From Chlamydiia bacterium (lineage in GTDB: Bacteria > Chlamydiota > Chlamydiia > Chlamydiales > Simkaniaceae), in contig JAUIEV010000003.1 in assembly GCA_030429605.1 (NCBI GenBank), positions 124,001 through 188,000 on the forward strand: 64,000 nucleotides of DNA, written 5' to 3'. The position numbers and the translations under genes were made by a program. Positions 9,279 through 17,632 of the stretch are shown here, piece by piece. The number at the start of each line of letters is the position of its first letter. Position 1 is the first letter of the stretch. Below the pieces are notes generated by a model. The model was not told the DNA's origin. It worked only from the letters and a program-made list of their open reading frames with translations, and did not search any database.

Positions 9279-10712
9279 TTATTTAGATTTCTTTTTTAAA
9301 ACGGTTCCAGTGGGCGTGTCTTCGATTTCATAGCCGCAGCTGTGAATATAATCTCTTTGCGCGTCAGCTACGCTCCAATTTTTATCCTTTCTTGCTTGAG
9401 CGCGAAGACGCACAGCTTCCTGAAGATCCTCTGAAAGCGTCTCCTCTGTTTTTTCAAGAGGCAGACATGCTAAGACTGAATCGATTTGTTCAAAAAAAGC
9501 ATATACTTTTTTCTTATCAGAAGATGAAATACCCTGATGAGTATCGATAGAAGAATTAACAAAGCGGACTGCATCAAAAAGAGCCGCTAGTGCTTCTGCT
9601 ATATTTAGATCGTCTCCAAGTGCTTTCTTCCATCCATAGAGTGCATCTTCCAGTACCTCGTGAAGGTGATTTTCAGCCGTCTCTGCTGCATGTTCAATTC
9701 TGTCCAGACAATCCCTAATTCGCTGGAGACTTTTTCGCGCTGCAAAGAGCCCTTCAAGAGTAAAATTTAATTGCGTACGGTAGTGAGTTTGCAGAAGTAA
9801 AAACCGGACTTCTTCACCGGAAAAACCTTTTTCAGTAAGGTCTCGAAGCGTGTAGAAATTCCCAAGACTCTTGGACATTTTTTTCCCATCAACAATAAGA
9901 TGCTGGGCATGCATCCAAAGCTGAACAAATTTTTTACCAGAGCACGACTCTGACTGCGCAATCTCGTTTTCGTGATGAGGAAACATATTATCGACACCGC
10001 CGCAGTGGATATCAACAGTCTCCCCTATCGATTTTCTCGCCATTGCAGAGCATTCGATGTGCCACCCAGGACGTCCCCTTCCAAAAGGGCTTTCCCAGTA
10101 AATTTCACCATCACGCGTAGGATCGTATGCTTTCCAAAGAACAAAATCCGCTGCAGTCTCTTTTTCATACTCATCGCTTTCAAGTCGCTGAGATCCCCCC
10201 TCTTTCAAATCTTCGAGGCAGAAGTGAGAGAGACGACCATAAGACGGGAATTTTCGGATGCTAAAGTAAATACTTTTATCCGTACCTTGATATGCAATCC
10301 CCTCACGAACTAATTTTTCGATCATTGCAATCATTTCAGGGATATGAGCAACGGCTGAAGGGTAGCTTTCGGCTTTTTGAACTTTGAGCGTATGTAGATC
10401 ATCGAAAAAAGCATCTGTGTATTTTTTAGTGAAGGCCTCAAGAGACAGCCCTGCAGACTTTGCTTCCCTGATTGTTTTGTCATCAACATCTGTAATGTTC
10501 ATGACATGAAATATATCATATCCATAAAAAAGCAGCGTTCGACGAAGCAGGTCTTCAAAAATATACGTCCGGAGATTTCCAATGTGCGCATAATTATAGA
10601 CCGTTGGACCACATGCATACATACGAACGCGATTTCCACCATCCGTTGGAACAGATTCATTTCTTCGCGTTTCCGTATTATAAAGCTTTAAAACCGGCTT
10701 CTCACGACTCAT
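9279..10712 (-). CDS. cysS: Cysteinyl-tRNA synthetase
   Basis: Class I synthetase that charges tRNA-Cys. The N-terminal TVYNYAHIGNLRTY holds the HIGH-like motif. Zinc ligands include the Cys of YACGPT and the later HIECS and HHENE segments. KMSKSLGN carries the KMSKS loop. A C-terminal helical anticodon-binding region completes the 477 residues, the usual length. The start ATG overlaps the stop of the upstream lipid gene by four bases, so the two form an operon. The only tRNA gene in this window is tRNA-Cys, 25 kb away. Confidence 0.96.
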   Translation of the reverse strand: MSREKPVLKLYNTETRRNESVPTDGGNRVRMYACGPTVYNYAHIGNLRTYIFEDLLRRTLLFYGYDIFHVMNITDVDDKTIREAKSAGLSLEAFTKKYTDAFFDDLHTLKVQKAESYPSAVAHIPEMIAMIEKLVREGIAYQGTDKSIYFSIRKFPSYGRLSHFCLEDLKEGGSQRLESDEYEKETAADFVLWKAYDPTRDGEIYWESPFGRGRPGWHIECSAMARKSIGETVDIHCGGVDNMFPHHENEIAQSESCSGKKFVQLWMHAQHLIVDGKKMSKSLGNFYTLRDLTEKGFSGEEVRFLLLQTHYRTQLNFTLEGLFAARKSLQRIRDCLDRIEHAAETAENHLHEVLEDALYGWKKALGDDLNIAEALAALFDAVRFVNSSIDTHQGISSSDKKKVYAFFEQIDSVLACLPLEKTEETLSEDLQEAVRLRAQARKDKNWSVADAQRDYIHSCGYEIEDTPTGTVLKKKSK

Positions 10713-13414
10713 GATACCATCTCATTCAGTTTACGAAAGTGAACCTTGCCTGTTCCTGTGAGAGGAATTTCAGGTACATTTTGCACCTCTGCAATTTTCA
10801 CAATGCGGCCAAAACCTTCTTTCTTTAACAGCTCATTTGCGTCTTCACGTTTCAAAGGAAACGTCGCAAAAAGAACCAGTTCCGGCTTGTTTGATTCTGG
10901 ATTTCGAGCAGCAATGGCAATAGATGGTTCACTCCCGTTTTTGGGATCCCATTTATTTGTAATGGAACCAACGCGGATAGCATCCTCAACGCTCGATAAA
11001 CTAATCATCTCACCACCTATTTTTACGAAGCGTTTAATACGCCCCATCAAAAGGAGGTTTCCTTTTTCTGAAATTTTACCTAAGTCACCACTTCGGTACC
11101 ATTTTGAACCGTTCAACTCAATAAAGGGGTTTTTAACAGAAGGTGTCATATACCCTGAAAATACGGACTCTCCCTTAATACACACCTCTCCAGTCTCACC
11201 TTTCTCTTTCTCTTTTCCAGAATCTGGATCAATAACAGTCAATTCAATACCAGGAATTGGAGCCCCAACCCCCTCTTGGTGTTTTTCTGGATCATTTATT
11301 GTAACGATTGGTGAACATTCAGTGATCCCATACCCTTCGAGGAGCTTTACTTCATGATCTAAAGACCGTACAAATGAGAACAAATCATCCGGTGCTTTTT
11401 CTGCACCAGAGACAAAGAGTCGAACACTTTCAAAGTGCTCTGGAGTACCTGCACTAAATAGATTTTGCAGAAATGTGGGTGCAAGGCATACAAGAGTCGA
11501 TTTCCATTGTTGAATATCTTTTGCCATCTGCATGCTGTCTGTTGGATCCGGTGAGAAATATGCCTTAATCCCTAACAGCAATGGGAGTGTTCCAGTAACA
11601 GAGAATCCAAATGAGTGGAAGGGAGGAAGAACAGAGTACAAGCAGTCATCTGCATTCAGCTGAATAACAGACACCGCATTTCTTTGGTTTGCCATAATGT
11701 TTTTATGAGACAAGGGAACTGCTTTTGGAAAGGTTTCCGTACCACTTGTGAAAAGCAGTACAGCAGGATCATTCTCATCAATAGCTTCCAATCCGTATCT
11801 GCGAGACAGCGCTTTTGCGCTTTTTAATCCAAGATATGCTCCTTGAAGCTTTCTTCCAATTGACACCTTTTTTTTCAATTCTTCTACAAAGAGAAGAGAG
11901 GATTCAAACGCGTCTCCAAGCTCCAAGTCTCCGATTCTGTCGAGAAAGTTCCTTGAAGTCACCACCGTTTTCAGATCGAGCAAATTGTGCGCATAATCTA
12001 AAGAACGCTGCCCAGTTGTCCAGTTGAGCATGACAGGCACTTTGCCGGCAAGCAATGTGGCAAAGCAAAGCACATAGGTAATAGTAGAGGAAGGAAGCAT
12101 AATCCCGATAAACTTATCTTCTCTCTCTTTCAAAAGCTCAGTAAAGATCAGCGCAATAAGCTTCAATTTTTTATACGTCAAAGGACCGGTTATTGCATCA
12201 CATGAGGCAAGGGTTTTTCCCATGTAATCACATGTTTCCAAAAATCCGATCGGAATATTTTTTGCTTCAGGATATTTCGGTTCTTTCCGTTTTCCTTCAT
12301 TTGGCCAGGCTGAATGTGTACGCTTTTTTTCAGGCATGCGCAGCTTGGATTGCGGTTCGATCTTCCCAAGTGCAAGAGCAAAAAGGTCTCGTACTGTTTG
12401 CAAATCTGAGGGTGCGACTTCTTGCACTCCGTACTTTTGATCAAGAAATGCATGCATCGTGGCAACATCTAATGAGTCTAAACCAACATCGGCTGAAAGA
12501 CGCATTTCTTCTGTAATTTTATCGACTGGAATACCTGTGAGCTCATTGAGTTTTTTATAAACTACGTCTCTCATCGAATCGCTGACTGAAAAATCATATG
12601 AGACCGTTTTTGGCTTGTGTTGCATTTGGACAACAGCAAGATCTTTTTTATTATAAAAAGAGTAGGGAATCAGTGTGACACGCTCATGTGTTTCAACCTG
12701 AGCATCGTACGAATATTGGTTATACCAGGCATCTAAATACGCGTTAAACTCTTTTCGAGTACCTTCCTTTGGAAGCTTTTCCGGTTCCACTTCAACCGTG
12801 ATGCGTACCGTTCTTTTTGGAGTGAAAAAGATCCCATTTTTCAAAACAACCCACATTCCGCGAGCTAATTCTCTCCAAAAATCAGGGAGTTCTCCTGTTA
12901 ATGCCCGAGAAAACCGACTACCCCATAATCCTTCCATTCGAATAAGAATGACTTTCGTTTCTGGACGCTCGCTCACTAATTTATGAACAAATGAGCTTCC
13001 TCCTACATTTTCTTGATCACTTCGTCGCAAATGACCGGAGGGATAGATAAGAAAATTATCACCCGCATCGAGACCTTCCTTGATCTCTTTCATAGCGGCA
13101 TCAGCTTTTTTTTGTTTCCACTTATTCGCAGCTGTCTCAAAGTTCGGTACATTGAGCGCATTGACAAGCTTCATAAATGGCGCTGCACCCGGCATATGAA
13201 AAAAATGCTCAACAACCAATGGCCGCGGCAAATACTTTGAAAAGAAATTGATCATAATGATTGGATCCATCTCTGCTGGATGGTTAGGGCAAAAAAGCAT
13301 ACCTCCAGAAAGGTTCTTTTCAGCTATCTTCTCTAACCCTTCTATCTTCACCTTATATCGTAGTGAAAGAATGCGACGGCCAAACCAAAATAAAAAAAGA
13401 CGTATCAACTTCAT
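10709..13414 (-). CDS. aas: Fused acyltransferase - acyl carrier domain - acyl-ACP synthetase
   Basis: A 901-residue protein made of three recognisable parts. Residues 1-230 are a PlsC/LPLAT acyltransferase, with NHPAEMDP (His45, Asp50) and a conserved EGLWGSR block. Residues about 277-350 look like an acyl carrier protein, with the phosphopantetheine site GLDSLD (Ser314). Residues about 385-900 are an AMP-forming acyl-activating domain (LFTSGTETFPKAV, YGITECSP, YRSGDLGK). The set could activate a scavenged fatty acid, hold it on the internal carrier and transfer it to a lysophospholipid. Chlamydia has an acyl-ACP synthetase at the equivalent place near priA, lysS and cysS. The internal carrier domain is the unusual part. 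It overlaps cysS by four bases. Confidence 0.85.
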   Translation of the reverse strand: MKLIRLFLFWFGRRILSLRYKVKIEGLEKIAEKNLSGGMLFCPNHPAEMDPIIMINFFSKYLPRPLVVEHFFHMPGAAPFMKLVNALNVPNFETAANKWKQKKADAAMKEIKEGLDAGDNFLIYPSGHLRRSDQENVGGSSFVHKLVSERPETKVILIRMEGLWGSRFSRALTGELPDFWRELARGMWVVLKNGIFFTPKRTVRITVEVEPEKLPKEGTRKEFNAYLDAWYNQYSYDAQVETHERVTLIPYSFYNKKDLAVVQMQHKPKTVSYDFSVSDSMRDVVYKKLNELTGIPVDKITEEMRLSADVGLDSLDVATMHAFLDQKYGVQEVAPSDLQTVRDLFALALGKIEPQSKLRMPEKKRTHSAWPNEGKRKEPKYPEAKNIPIGFLETCDYMGKTLASCDAITGPLTYKKLKLIALIFTELLKEREDKFIGIMLPSSTITYVLCFATLLAGKVPVMLNWTTGQRSLDYAHNLLDLKTVVTSRNFLDRIGDLELGDAFESSLLFVEELKKKVSIGRKLQGAYLGLKSAKALSRRYGLEAIDENDPAVLLFTSGTETFPKAVPLSHKNIMANQRNAVSVIQLNADDCLYSVLPPFHSFGFSVTGTLPLLLGIKAYFSPDPTDSMQMAKDIQQWKSTLVCLAPTFLQNLFSAGTPEHFESVRLFVSGAEKAPDDLFSFVRSLDHEVKLLEGYGITECSPIVTINDPEKHQEGVGAPIPGIELTVIDPDSGKEKEKGETGEVCIKGESVFSGYMTPSVKNPFIELNGSKWYRSGDLGKISEKGNLLLMGRIKRFVKIGGEMISLSSVEDAIRVGSITNKWDPKNGSEPSIAIAARNPESNKPELVLFATFPLKREDANELLKKEGFGRIVKIAEVQNVPEIPLTGTGKVHFRKLNEMVS

Positions 13415-13449
13415 ATCAACTCATTGGAAAATAAAAGTTATATGGTAGC

Positions 13450-13500
13450 CGAATTCAGGATAAATTTGCACCTTTTTTGCTCCCATGCTCCCTGAATTCG
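13450..13500. repeat. 10-base inverted repeat between the YdcF-like gene and aas
   Basis: CGAATTCAGG (13450-13459) and its exact complement CCTGAATTCG (13491-13500), separated by 31 bases. It could form a hairpin at the end of the 13510 gene or serve as a protein-binding site. There is no T-run on the minus strand after it, so a simple terminator is not certain. Confidence 0.5.
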
Positions 13501-13509
13501 TAGTATATT

Positions 13510-14316
13510 TTATTTTAAACTTTCCTGATAGATCCATCGAGCAACAGTATCGAGAGTAATTGAGGCTGCTGCAGGGTGTGCTTCTGGGTCGAATGCTTCT
13601 CCAGCAAGATCAAAGTCAACTGATGCTGGCATTGACGTATTAACAACTGCAAATTGGTATCCGCAAAAAGGTTGGTCAGATATGAAAAGTGCTGACGTGT
13701 TCGCCTTCACAGTGGAAACCCATGCTTCAATAGTATCCCCAGTATTCGGCCTTTTACGTACTCCTTGCTCATTTTTCATTGGGGCAGACACAAAAGTGAC
13801 TGGCAATGCTCTCATCCCCTCAGGAATAGATTCTTCATCCCAGAGAAGCTTCGCTCCTTCAGCCTCTGTTTTAGCACGCAAGTGTACGTGATCAACTCGA
13901 CCATCTAAAGGCCTTTCTCCAGTGAGCCAAACGACTTCTTTGAATGAAACCCCTTCATTCCATAGTTTTACTAAATACGCGAGCCGCTTTTTCATGCGTG
14001 AGGTAGTGGCCCCAAGAATAAGCGCCGTATCATACGAGTGTCGACTTGGTTTCCACGCATCAAATATGTTTTCTTTTTTCGCCCATGTGAGTACGATCTC
14101 TTTTTCACTGGAAGGTAGCTCTAATACTTCCCAACGCTCTTTCGCCTTTCGTAGCCACTTCTTCTGCGTGGCACGTACGATATCATCATCCTCAATACCT
14201 AAAGATTTCGCGAGAGCTTTTACAGATTCCTTATTCATTGTTCGATCCTGTATTGGAAGAGCATTCAGGGAAGCTGTGAAAAACGGGATGAGTAACAAAA
14301 CCATGTATTTTTTCAT
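13510..14316 (-). CDS. Exported protein resembling the YdcF/DUF218 family
   Basis: 268 residues starting with a clear signal peptide (MKKYMVLLLIPFFTASLNA, cleavage predicted near residue 19). The mature part has TALILGATTSRMKKRLAYL, then VVWLTGERPL, TEAEGAKLLW, a DTIEAW segment and FISDQPFCGYQ. The order recalls DUF218 (YdcF/SanA) proteins, which have an early hydrophobic strand with LGA, then a glycine turn, an E-A-x-x-M-like helix and an N-T-x-E/D-N/T motif. The match is partial and by eye. AAGGA seven bases before the ATG supports the start. It is probably periplasmic and possibly envelope-related. Confidence 0.6.
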   Translation of the reverse strand: MKKYMVLLLIPFFTASLNALPIQDRTMNKESVKALAKSLGIEDDDIVRATQKKWLRKAKERWEVLELPSSEKEIVLTWAKKENIFDAWKPSRHSYDTALILGATTSRMKKRLAYLVKLWNEGVSFKEVVWLTGERPLDGRVDHVHLRAKTEAEGAKLLWDEESIPEGMRALPVTFVSAPMKNEQGVRKRPNTGDTIEAWVSTVKANTSALFISDQPFCGYQFAVVNTSMPASVDFDLAGEAFDPEAHPAAASITLDTVARWIYQESLK

Positions 14317-14411
14317 AACGTATCCTTTTTAAAAACAGACAGCGTATACCGATTTGTATTTCCCGCACAATCTCAGACATCAAAAAAACTCCTTTTCAAG
14401 AAAAGGTTGAT

Positions 14412-14428
14412 CATTTATCGGATAAATG
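14412..14428. promoter_or_regulatory. 17-base palindrome, candidate operator
   Basis: CATTTATC, one central base and GATAAATG make a perfect inverted repeat. It lies between the divergent 13510-14316 and 14494-14694 genes, 66 bases before the latter. A second small hairpin (CCTTTTC / GAAAAGG) ends just before it, at 14406. The symmetry fits a dimeric regulator; no regulator is identified. Confidence 0.4.
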
Positions 14429-14493
14429 TGAAGCACCAAATCTCACGCATGTCCGGTGTATTGTTTTAATGTAGCCAGAATAAGGAGAAAAAC

Positions 14494-14694
14494 ATGGCGA
14501 TTCCTTCAAATTTCCCTCAAAGGACACCTGAATTAGAAGGTGGAGCTGAGCAGACATCTCTGGATGCATTAAAAAAGCACGTTGAAGCAGTTGCCTGTGC
14601 TGTTGTTCTTACAAAAGCAACACGCTCTTTGAATGAACATACATTTACCCCTCTTGAAACAGACCAGCACTTCCACAAATTCATTGGAAGTTAA
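14494..14694 (+). CDS. Small protein, 66 residues, unknown
   Basis: A short open frame with a strong ribosome site (AAGGAG, about nine bases before the ATG) and an intrinsic terminator right after the stop. These are signs of a real gene. The product has no signal peptide. It contains one short hydrophobic helix (VEAVACAVVLTKA, about 31-43) and many Thr and His residues near the C-terminus. No family recognised. Confidence 0.55.
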   Translation: MAIPSNFPQRTPELEGGAEQTSLDALKKHVEAVACAVVLTKATRSLNEHTFTPLETDQHFHKFIGS

Positions 14695-14707
14695 GTTTTT
14701 CTTTTTC

Positions 14708-14745
14708 AAAAAAAGCATACAAGGTATGAAGAATATGCTTTTTTT
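14708..14745 (+). terminator. Intrinsic terminator after the 66-residue gene
   Basis: An A-rich arm ending GCATA, a 14-base loop and TATGC followed by seven T. Because of the A-run it can also work on the minus strand, downstream of bioY. It separates the two small plus-strand genes. Confidence 0.75.
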
Positions 14746-14762
14746 AAATTGAGAGGTTTTAA

Positions 14763-14945
14763 ATGATCCAGGACGTGATGAACACCGAAGTCGCACTGCA
14801 TAATGAAGTGAGACCTGCTACTGAAAAAACGTATGCCCCTTCCTTCCCATCATTAGCAGGAAAAGGCATGAATCTCAGAGAAGCTGATGTAAAAACCGTT
14901 CGTGATGAACGAATTACGGCATGCTTTTATAACGCCATATCATAG
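14763..14945 (+). CDS. Small protein, 60 residues, unknown
   Basis: An open frame preceded by GAGAGG seven bases before the ATG. It lies beyond the terminator that follows the 66-residue gene, so it needs its own promoter or readthrough. Its last 19 bases overlap the 3' end of bioY on the other strand. The sequence is polar, without a signal peptide, and no family is recognised. It is less certain than its neighbour. Confidence 0.4.
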   Translation: MIQDVMNTEVALHNEVRPATEKTYAPSFPSLAGKGMNLREADVKTVRDERITACFYNAIS

Positions 14946-15481
14946 GTTCTTCGAGCTGGCGACACCACTTTTGCAAGAAGTATATTTTTTAGGATATCGG
15001 GAATGACAAACGGTAGAAATCCATACAGGATTGCACTTGTTGGTCCCACAAAAAGCTGAAGATACGATACCCCGAATGCGTAGACAATCAGATTAGCCAT
15101 TGAAAAATAGAAAAAACTTTTTAACGAATTTTGCACTCCGCTTTGAAATGCATACCCTAAAAAACGAGCTGCAAAAAGATATCCTAGTAAATACCCAAAA
15201 GATGGGCTTAATACTGCGCCTATTTTACCACCTGCAAAGACAGGCAGTCCTATAAAACCTTGGCTAAGGAAGCTTAATACCACTACCATCGCGTAATTAG
15301 GCCCTAAAAGAGCTGCAAAAAGAAAGACAAGTTGTAATTGCAGCGTGAATGGGACAGGGGTAAACGGAACATAGACAGCTAAAGGTGCCGCCATTCCAAT
15401 AAGAATACTTGCCATGAGGGCGGCCATGAGCCTGAAAACAACTTTTGGAATTCCATACGATTCTGTCAGTGTATTATCCAT
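14927..15481 (-). CDS. bioY: Biotin transporter substrate-binding subunit BioY
   Basis: S-component of an energy-coupling-factor transporter that imports biotin. 184 residues with about six membrane segments and the family signature VPFTPVPFTLQLQ near the N-terminus. I place the start at the ATG at 15481, which overlaps the nudix stop by eight bases (ATGGATAA). A longer frame to 15550 would overlap most of the nudix end. No ATPase or T component is nearby, so it may use shared ECF modules or act alone. Imported biotin would serve the AccB/AccC pair encoded at 40733-42549. Confidence 0.9.
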   Translation of the reverse strand: MDNTLTESYGIPKVVFRLMAALMASILIGMAAPLAVYVPFTPVPFTLQLQLVFLFAALLGPNYAMVVVLSFLSQGFIGLPVFAGGKIGAVLSPSFGYLLGYLFAARFLGYAFQSGVQNSLKSFFYFSMANLIVYAFGVSYLQLFVGPTSAILYGFLPFVIPDILKNILLAKVVSPARRTYDMAL

Positions 15482-15872
15482 ATTTCGCACATACCTCCCG
15501 TGCAATACGTTTATTCTGATCAAAGGTAAGAGATGCTTCAAGAGACGCAATAGGCACCCACTTGCCTTCTACAACATCATCCGCTTGGTGAATGACTTTT
15601 CCTTCTACTTCTGCGACAAAATAGATCACTGTTTTATGTATTTCATCCCCATTTCTGATAAAAGAGTACGACTCCATATACGTCGGGGAATCAAACAAAC
15701 GAATAACATCCAAGTTTGTTTCTTCTTTCAGTTCTCTGACTGCCGTTTCTTGCGGCGTTTCACCTAAAGAGTGGTGCCCTTTTGGGAAACCCCAGTAATC
15801 CCCTGCTGTATGCCGAACAATAAATGCTTTCCCCTCTTTGAGAGGGATTATCCCATACGATTTCTCATGCAT
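15474..15872 (-). CDS. Nudix hydrolase
   Basis: 132-residue hydrolase of nucleoside diphosphate-linked substrates. The nudix box is visible as G-x5-E-x7-REL-x-EE (GHHSLGETPQETAVRELKEE, near 32-51), with Asn in place of the last conserved glycine. In C. trachomatis a nudix gene also follows fabF. Such small proteins are often annotated as Ap4A/Ap6A hydrolases, but the sequence does not settle the substrate. The start overlaps the fabF end by eight bases and the stop overlaps the bioY start, so all three are coupled. Confidence 0.9.
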   Translation of the reverse strand: MHEKSYGIIPLKEGKAFIVRHTAGDYWGFPKGHHSLGETPQETAVRELKEETNLDVIRLFDSPTYMESYSFIRNGDEIHKTVIYFVAEVEGKVIHQADDVVEGKWVPIASLEASLTFDQNKRIAREVCAKYG

Positions 15873-17112
15873 GGTATGGTCCTAGTATAAGTGAAGCGTT
15901 ATGCCCTCCAAATCCGAAGGAGTTCGACATTGCAGCCGTAATTGATACATCCATTGGGCCGGTGCGAGGAACAATAAATGCATTTAATTCTTCTTCCATT
16001 TCGGAAATGTTTATTGAAGGGTGGATCTGGCCTGTCTGAAGCGCTTGTACAGTAGCTATAGCTTCGAACCCTGCAGCCGCTCCTAGCGAGTGCCCGATCA
16101 TCGATTTTGTTGCGTTCATCGCAATATTTTTCGTGTGTTCCCCAAATGAGCGCGCAACGGCTCTCACTTCGGGTAAGTCTCCAGCAGGTGTTGATGTAGC
16201 ATGCGCATTCACGTAATTAATTGCTTCTTTTTCGATTCCTGCATCTCGAATTGCTTCTTCAATACACTCCCCAACTCCAAGTCCTTCCGGATGTGGTTCT
16301 GTAAAGTGGTGCGCATCACAGTTCACGGCACCCCCTAAATATTCAGCTAGAATTGGAGCACCGCGCTTTTGTGCGCTTTCTAACGATTCCAAAACAAGCA
16401 CACCGGCTCCTTCACCAATAACGAAGCCATCACGCCCCTTATCCCATGGACGAGATGCCTCTTGTGGGGCTTCATTTCGTGTTGAAAGCGCTTTACACGC
16501 AACAAACCCAGCGACACCAATCGGGAACAAAGGCGCTTCTGATCCGCCACATATCATGAGATCGGCTTCGCCATTTTGTATATGTTTTGCTGCAGAAATA
16601 ATACAGTTGTTCGCCGTCGCACACGCTGTTGAAATTGAGTAGTTTGGTCCTCTAAAGCCCAGGTCCATTGCAAGAAGCGCACTTGCCATATTCGTAATGA
16701 TGAATGGGACAAAAAAAGGTGACAGACGTTTGAATCCTTTTTCGTTGAGGGCTGTGACACCAGACTCAAACATGCCCATGCCTCCCATGCCTGAGCCAAC
16801 AAGAACACCAGAGCGCTCTTTAGGAACAGAGCCCTCTTTCAATTGAGCCATTTCGAGTGCTTTTTTTCCAGCTACCATTGTATACGTGATGAATGGATCA
16901 ACTCTTCTAGCCTGCTTCTTGTCTAGATACCCTTCTGTATCTAAGCCTTGTACAGATGCTGCGAAACGTGTTGGATACTCTGAAACGTCAAATTGCGATA
17001 TTTCTCGAACACCACTTTTTCCTTCGAGTAAGGAATTATAAAAGGTATCCACATCAGTCCCGAAGCATGAAACCAAACCCATTCCAGTAACAACAACTCG
17101 TTTCTTCGTCAT
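15865..17112 (-). CDS. fabF: 3-oxoacyl-[acyl carrier protein] synthase II
   Basis: Condensing enzyme of type II fatty-acid synthesis that extends acyl-ACP with malonyl-ACP. The Cys-His-His triad is visible: Cys164 in STACATA, His304 in NAHATSTPAGD and His341 in KSMIGHSLGAAAG. 415 residues is the normal length. It sits between rsfS and nudix as in C. trachomatis. Fatty-acid elongation fits with the AccB/AccC genes elsewhere in the window. Confidence 0.97.
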   Translation of the reverse strand: MTKKRVVVTGMGLVSCFGTDVDTFYNSLLEGKSGVREISQFDVSEYPTRFAASVQGLDTEGYLDKKQARRVDPFITYTMVAGKKALEMAQLKEGSVPKERSGVLVGSGMGGMGMFESGVTALNEKGFKRLSPFFVPFIITNMASALLAMDLGFRGPNYSISTACATANNCIISAAKHIQNGEADLMICGGSEAPLFPIGVAGFVACKALSTRNEAPQEASRPWDKGRDGFVIGEGAGVLVLESLESAQKRGAPILAEYLGGAVNCDAHHFTEPHPEGLGVGECIEEAIRDAGIEKEAINYVNAHATSTPAGDLPEVRAVARSFGEHTKNIAMNATKSMIGHSLGAAAGFEAIATVQALQTGQIHPSINISEMEEELNAFIVPRTGPMDVSITAAMSNSFGFGGHNASLILGPYHA

Positions 17113-17127
17113 GTTTACAGCTCTCTT

Positions 17128-17499
17128 CTATTGGATTGTAACGTCCAGCTCCAAATCTACGACCTTTCCTTCAGACCACAGTTTTTCAAGCTGGTATTTT
17201 TCTCTGAGGCCGGGCATAAAAAGGTGAACCATCACAGCGCCAAAATCTATGATAACCCAGTCTCCATTTTGCCGTCCCTCAACTCGAAGTGGCTTTTCCC
17301 CTTTTTCCTGAAGGGTCTTTTCAACCGATGAAGCTATTGCAAGAACATGTCGATCAACATTTCCTTCTGCAATAACAATGTAATCTGTCAATGTCGAAAC
17401 TCCACGAACATCAAGAGCAATAATATTACTCCCTTTTTTATCGTAGATTGCTTGCGACACTGTGTGTACTATGTGTAATGAATCCAAAACTTTACTCAA
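17128..17499 (-). CDS. rsfS: Ribosomal silencing factor RsfS (YbeB/Iojap)
   Basis: Binds the large ribosomal subunit protein uL14 and blocks subunit joining under starvation. 123 residues with the family core ALDVRGVSTLTDYIVIAEG and, in the C-terminal half, GDWVIIDFGAVMVHLF. The frame opens with TTG at 17499 (SKVLDSLHIVHTV); no in-frame ATG precedes the conserved core, so a TTG start is likely. The order nadD-rsfS is common in bacteria, while rsfS-fabF is chlamydial. Confidence 0.93.
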   Translation of the reverse strand: MSKVLDSLHIVHTVSQAIYDKKGSNIIALDVRGVSTLTDYIVIAEGNVDRHVLAIASSVEKTLQEKGEKPLRVEGRQNGDWVIIDFGAVMVHLFMPGLREKYQLEKLWSEGKVVDLELDVTIQ

Positions 17500-17632
17500 C
17501 TTTTTACGCTACCCTACTCTTCATAAAGCAACTATGTTCTGGGCACAAGCTCCAGTTCTCACCCTCTCGCCCACTCAAAACTTATTTTGACATACCTTTC
17601 TATTAAGCAGTAAATACCACTTTGACAGTCTC
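17500..17632. other. Gap between nadD and rsfS
   Basis: 133 bases, the largest gap inside the minus-strand run from 24115 to 14927. It probably holds the promoter for rsfS-fabF-nudix-bioY, but I see no box pair good enough to mark. No RNA gene was recognised. Confidence 0.4.
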
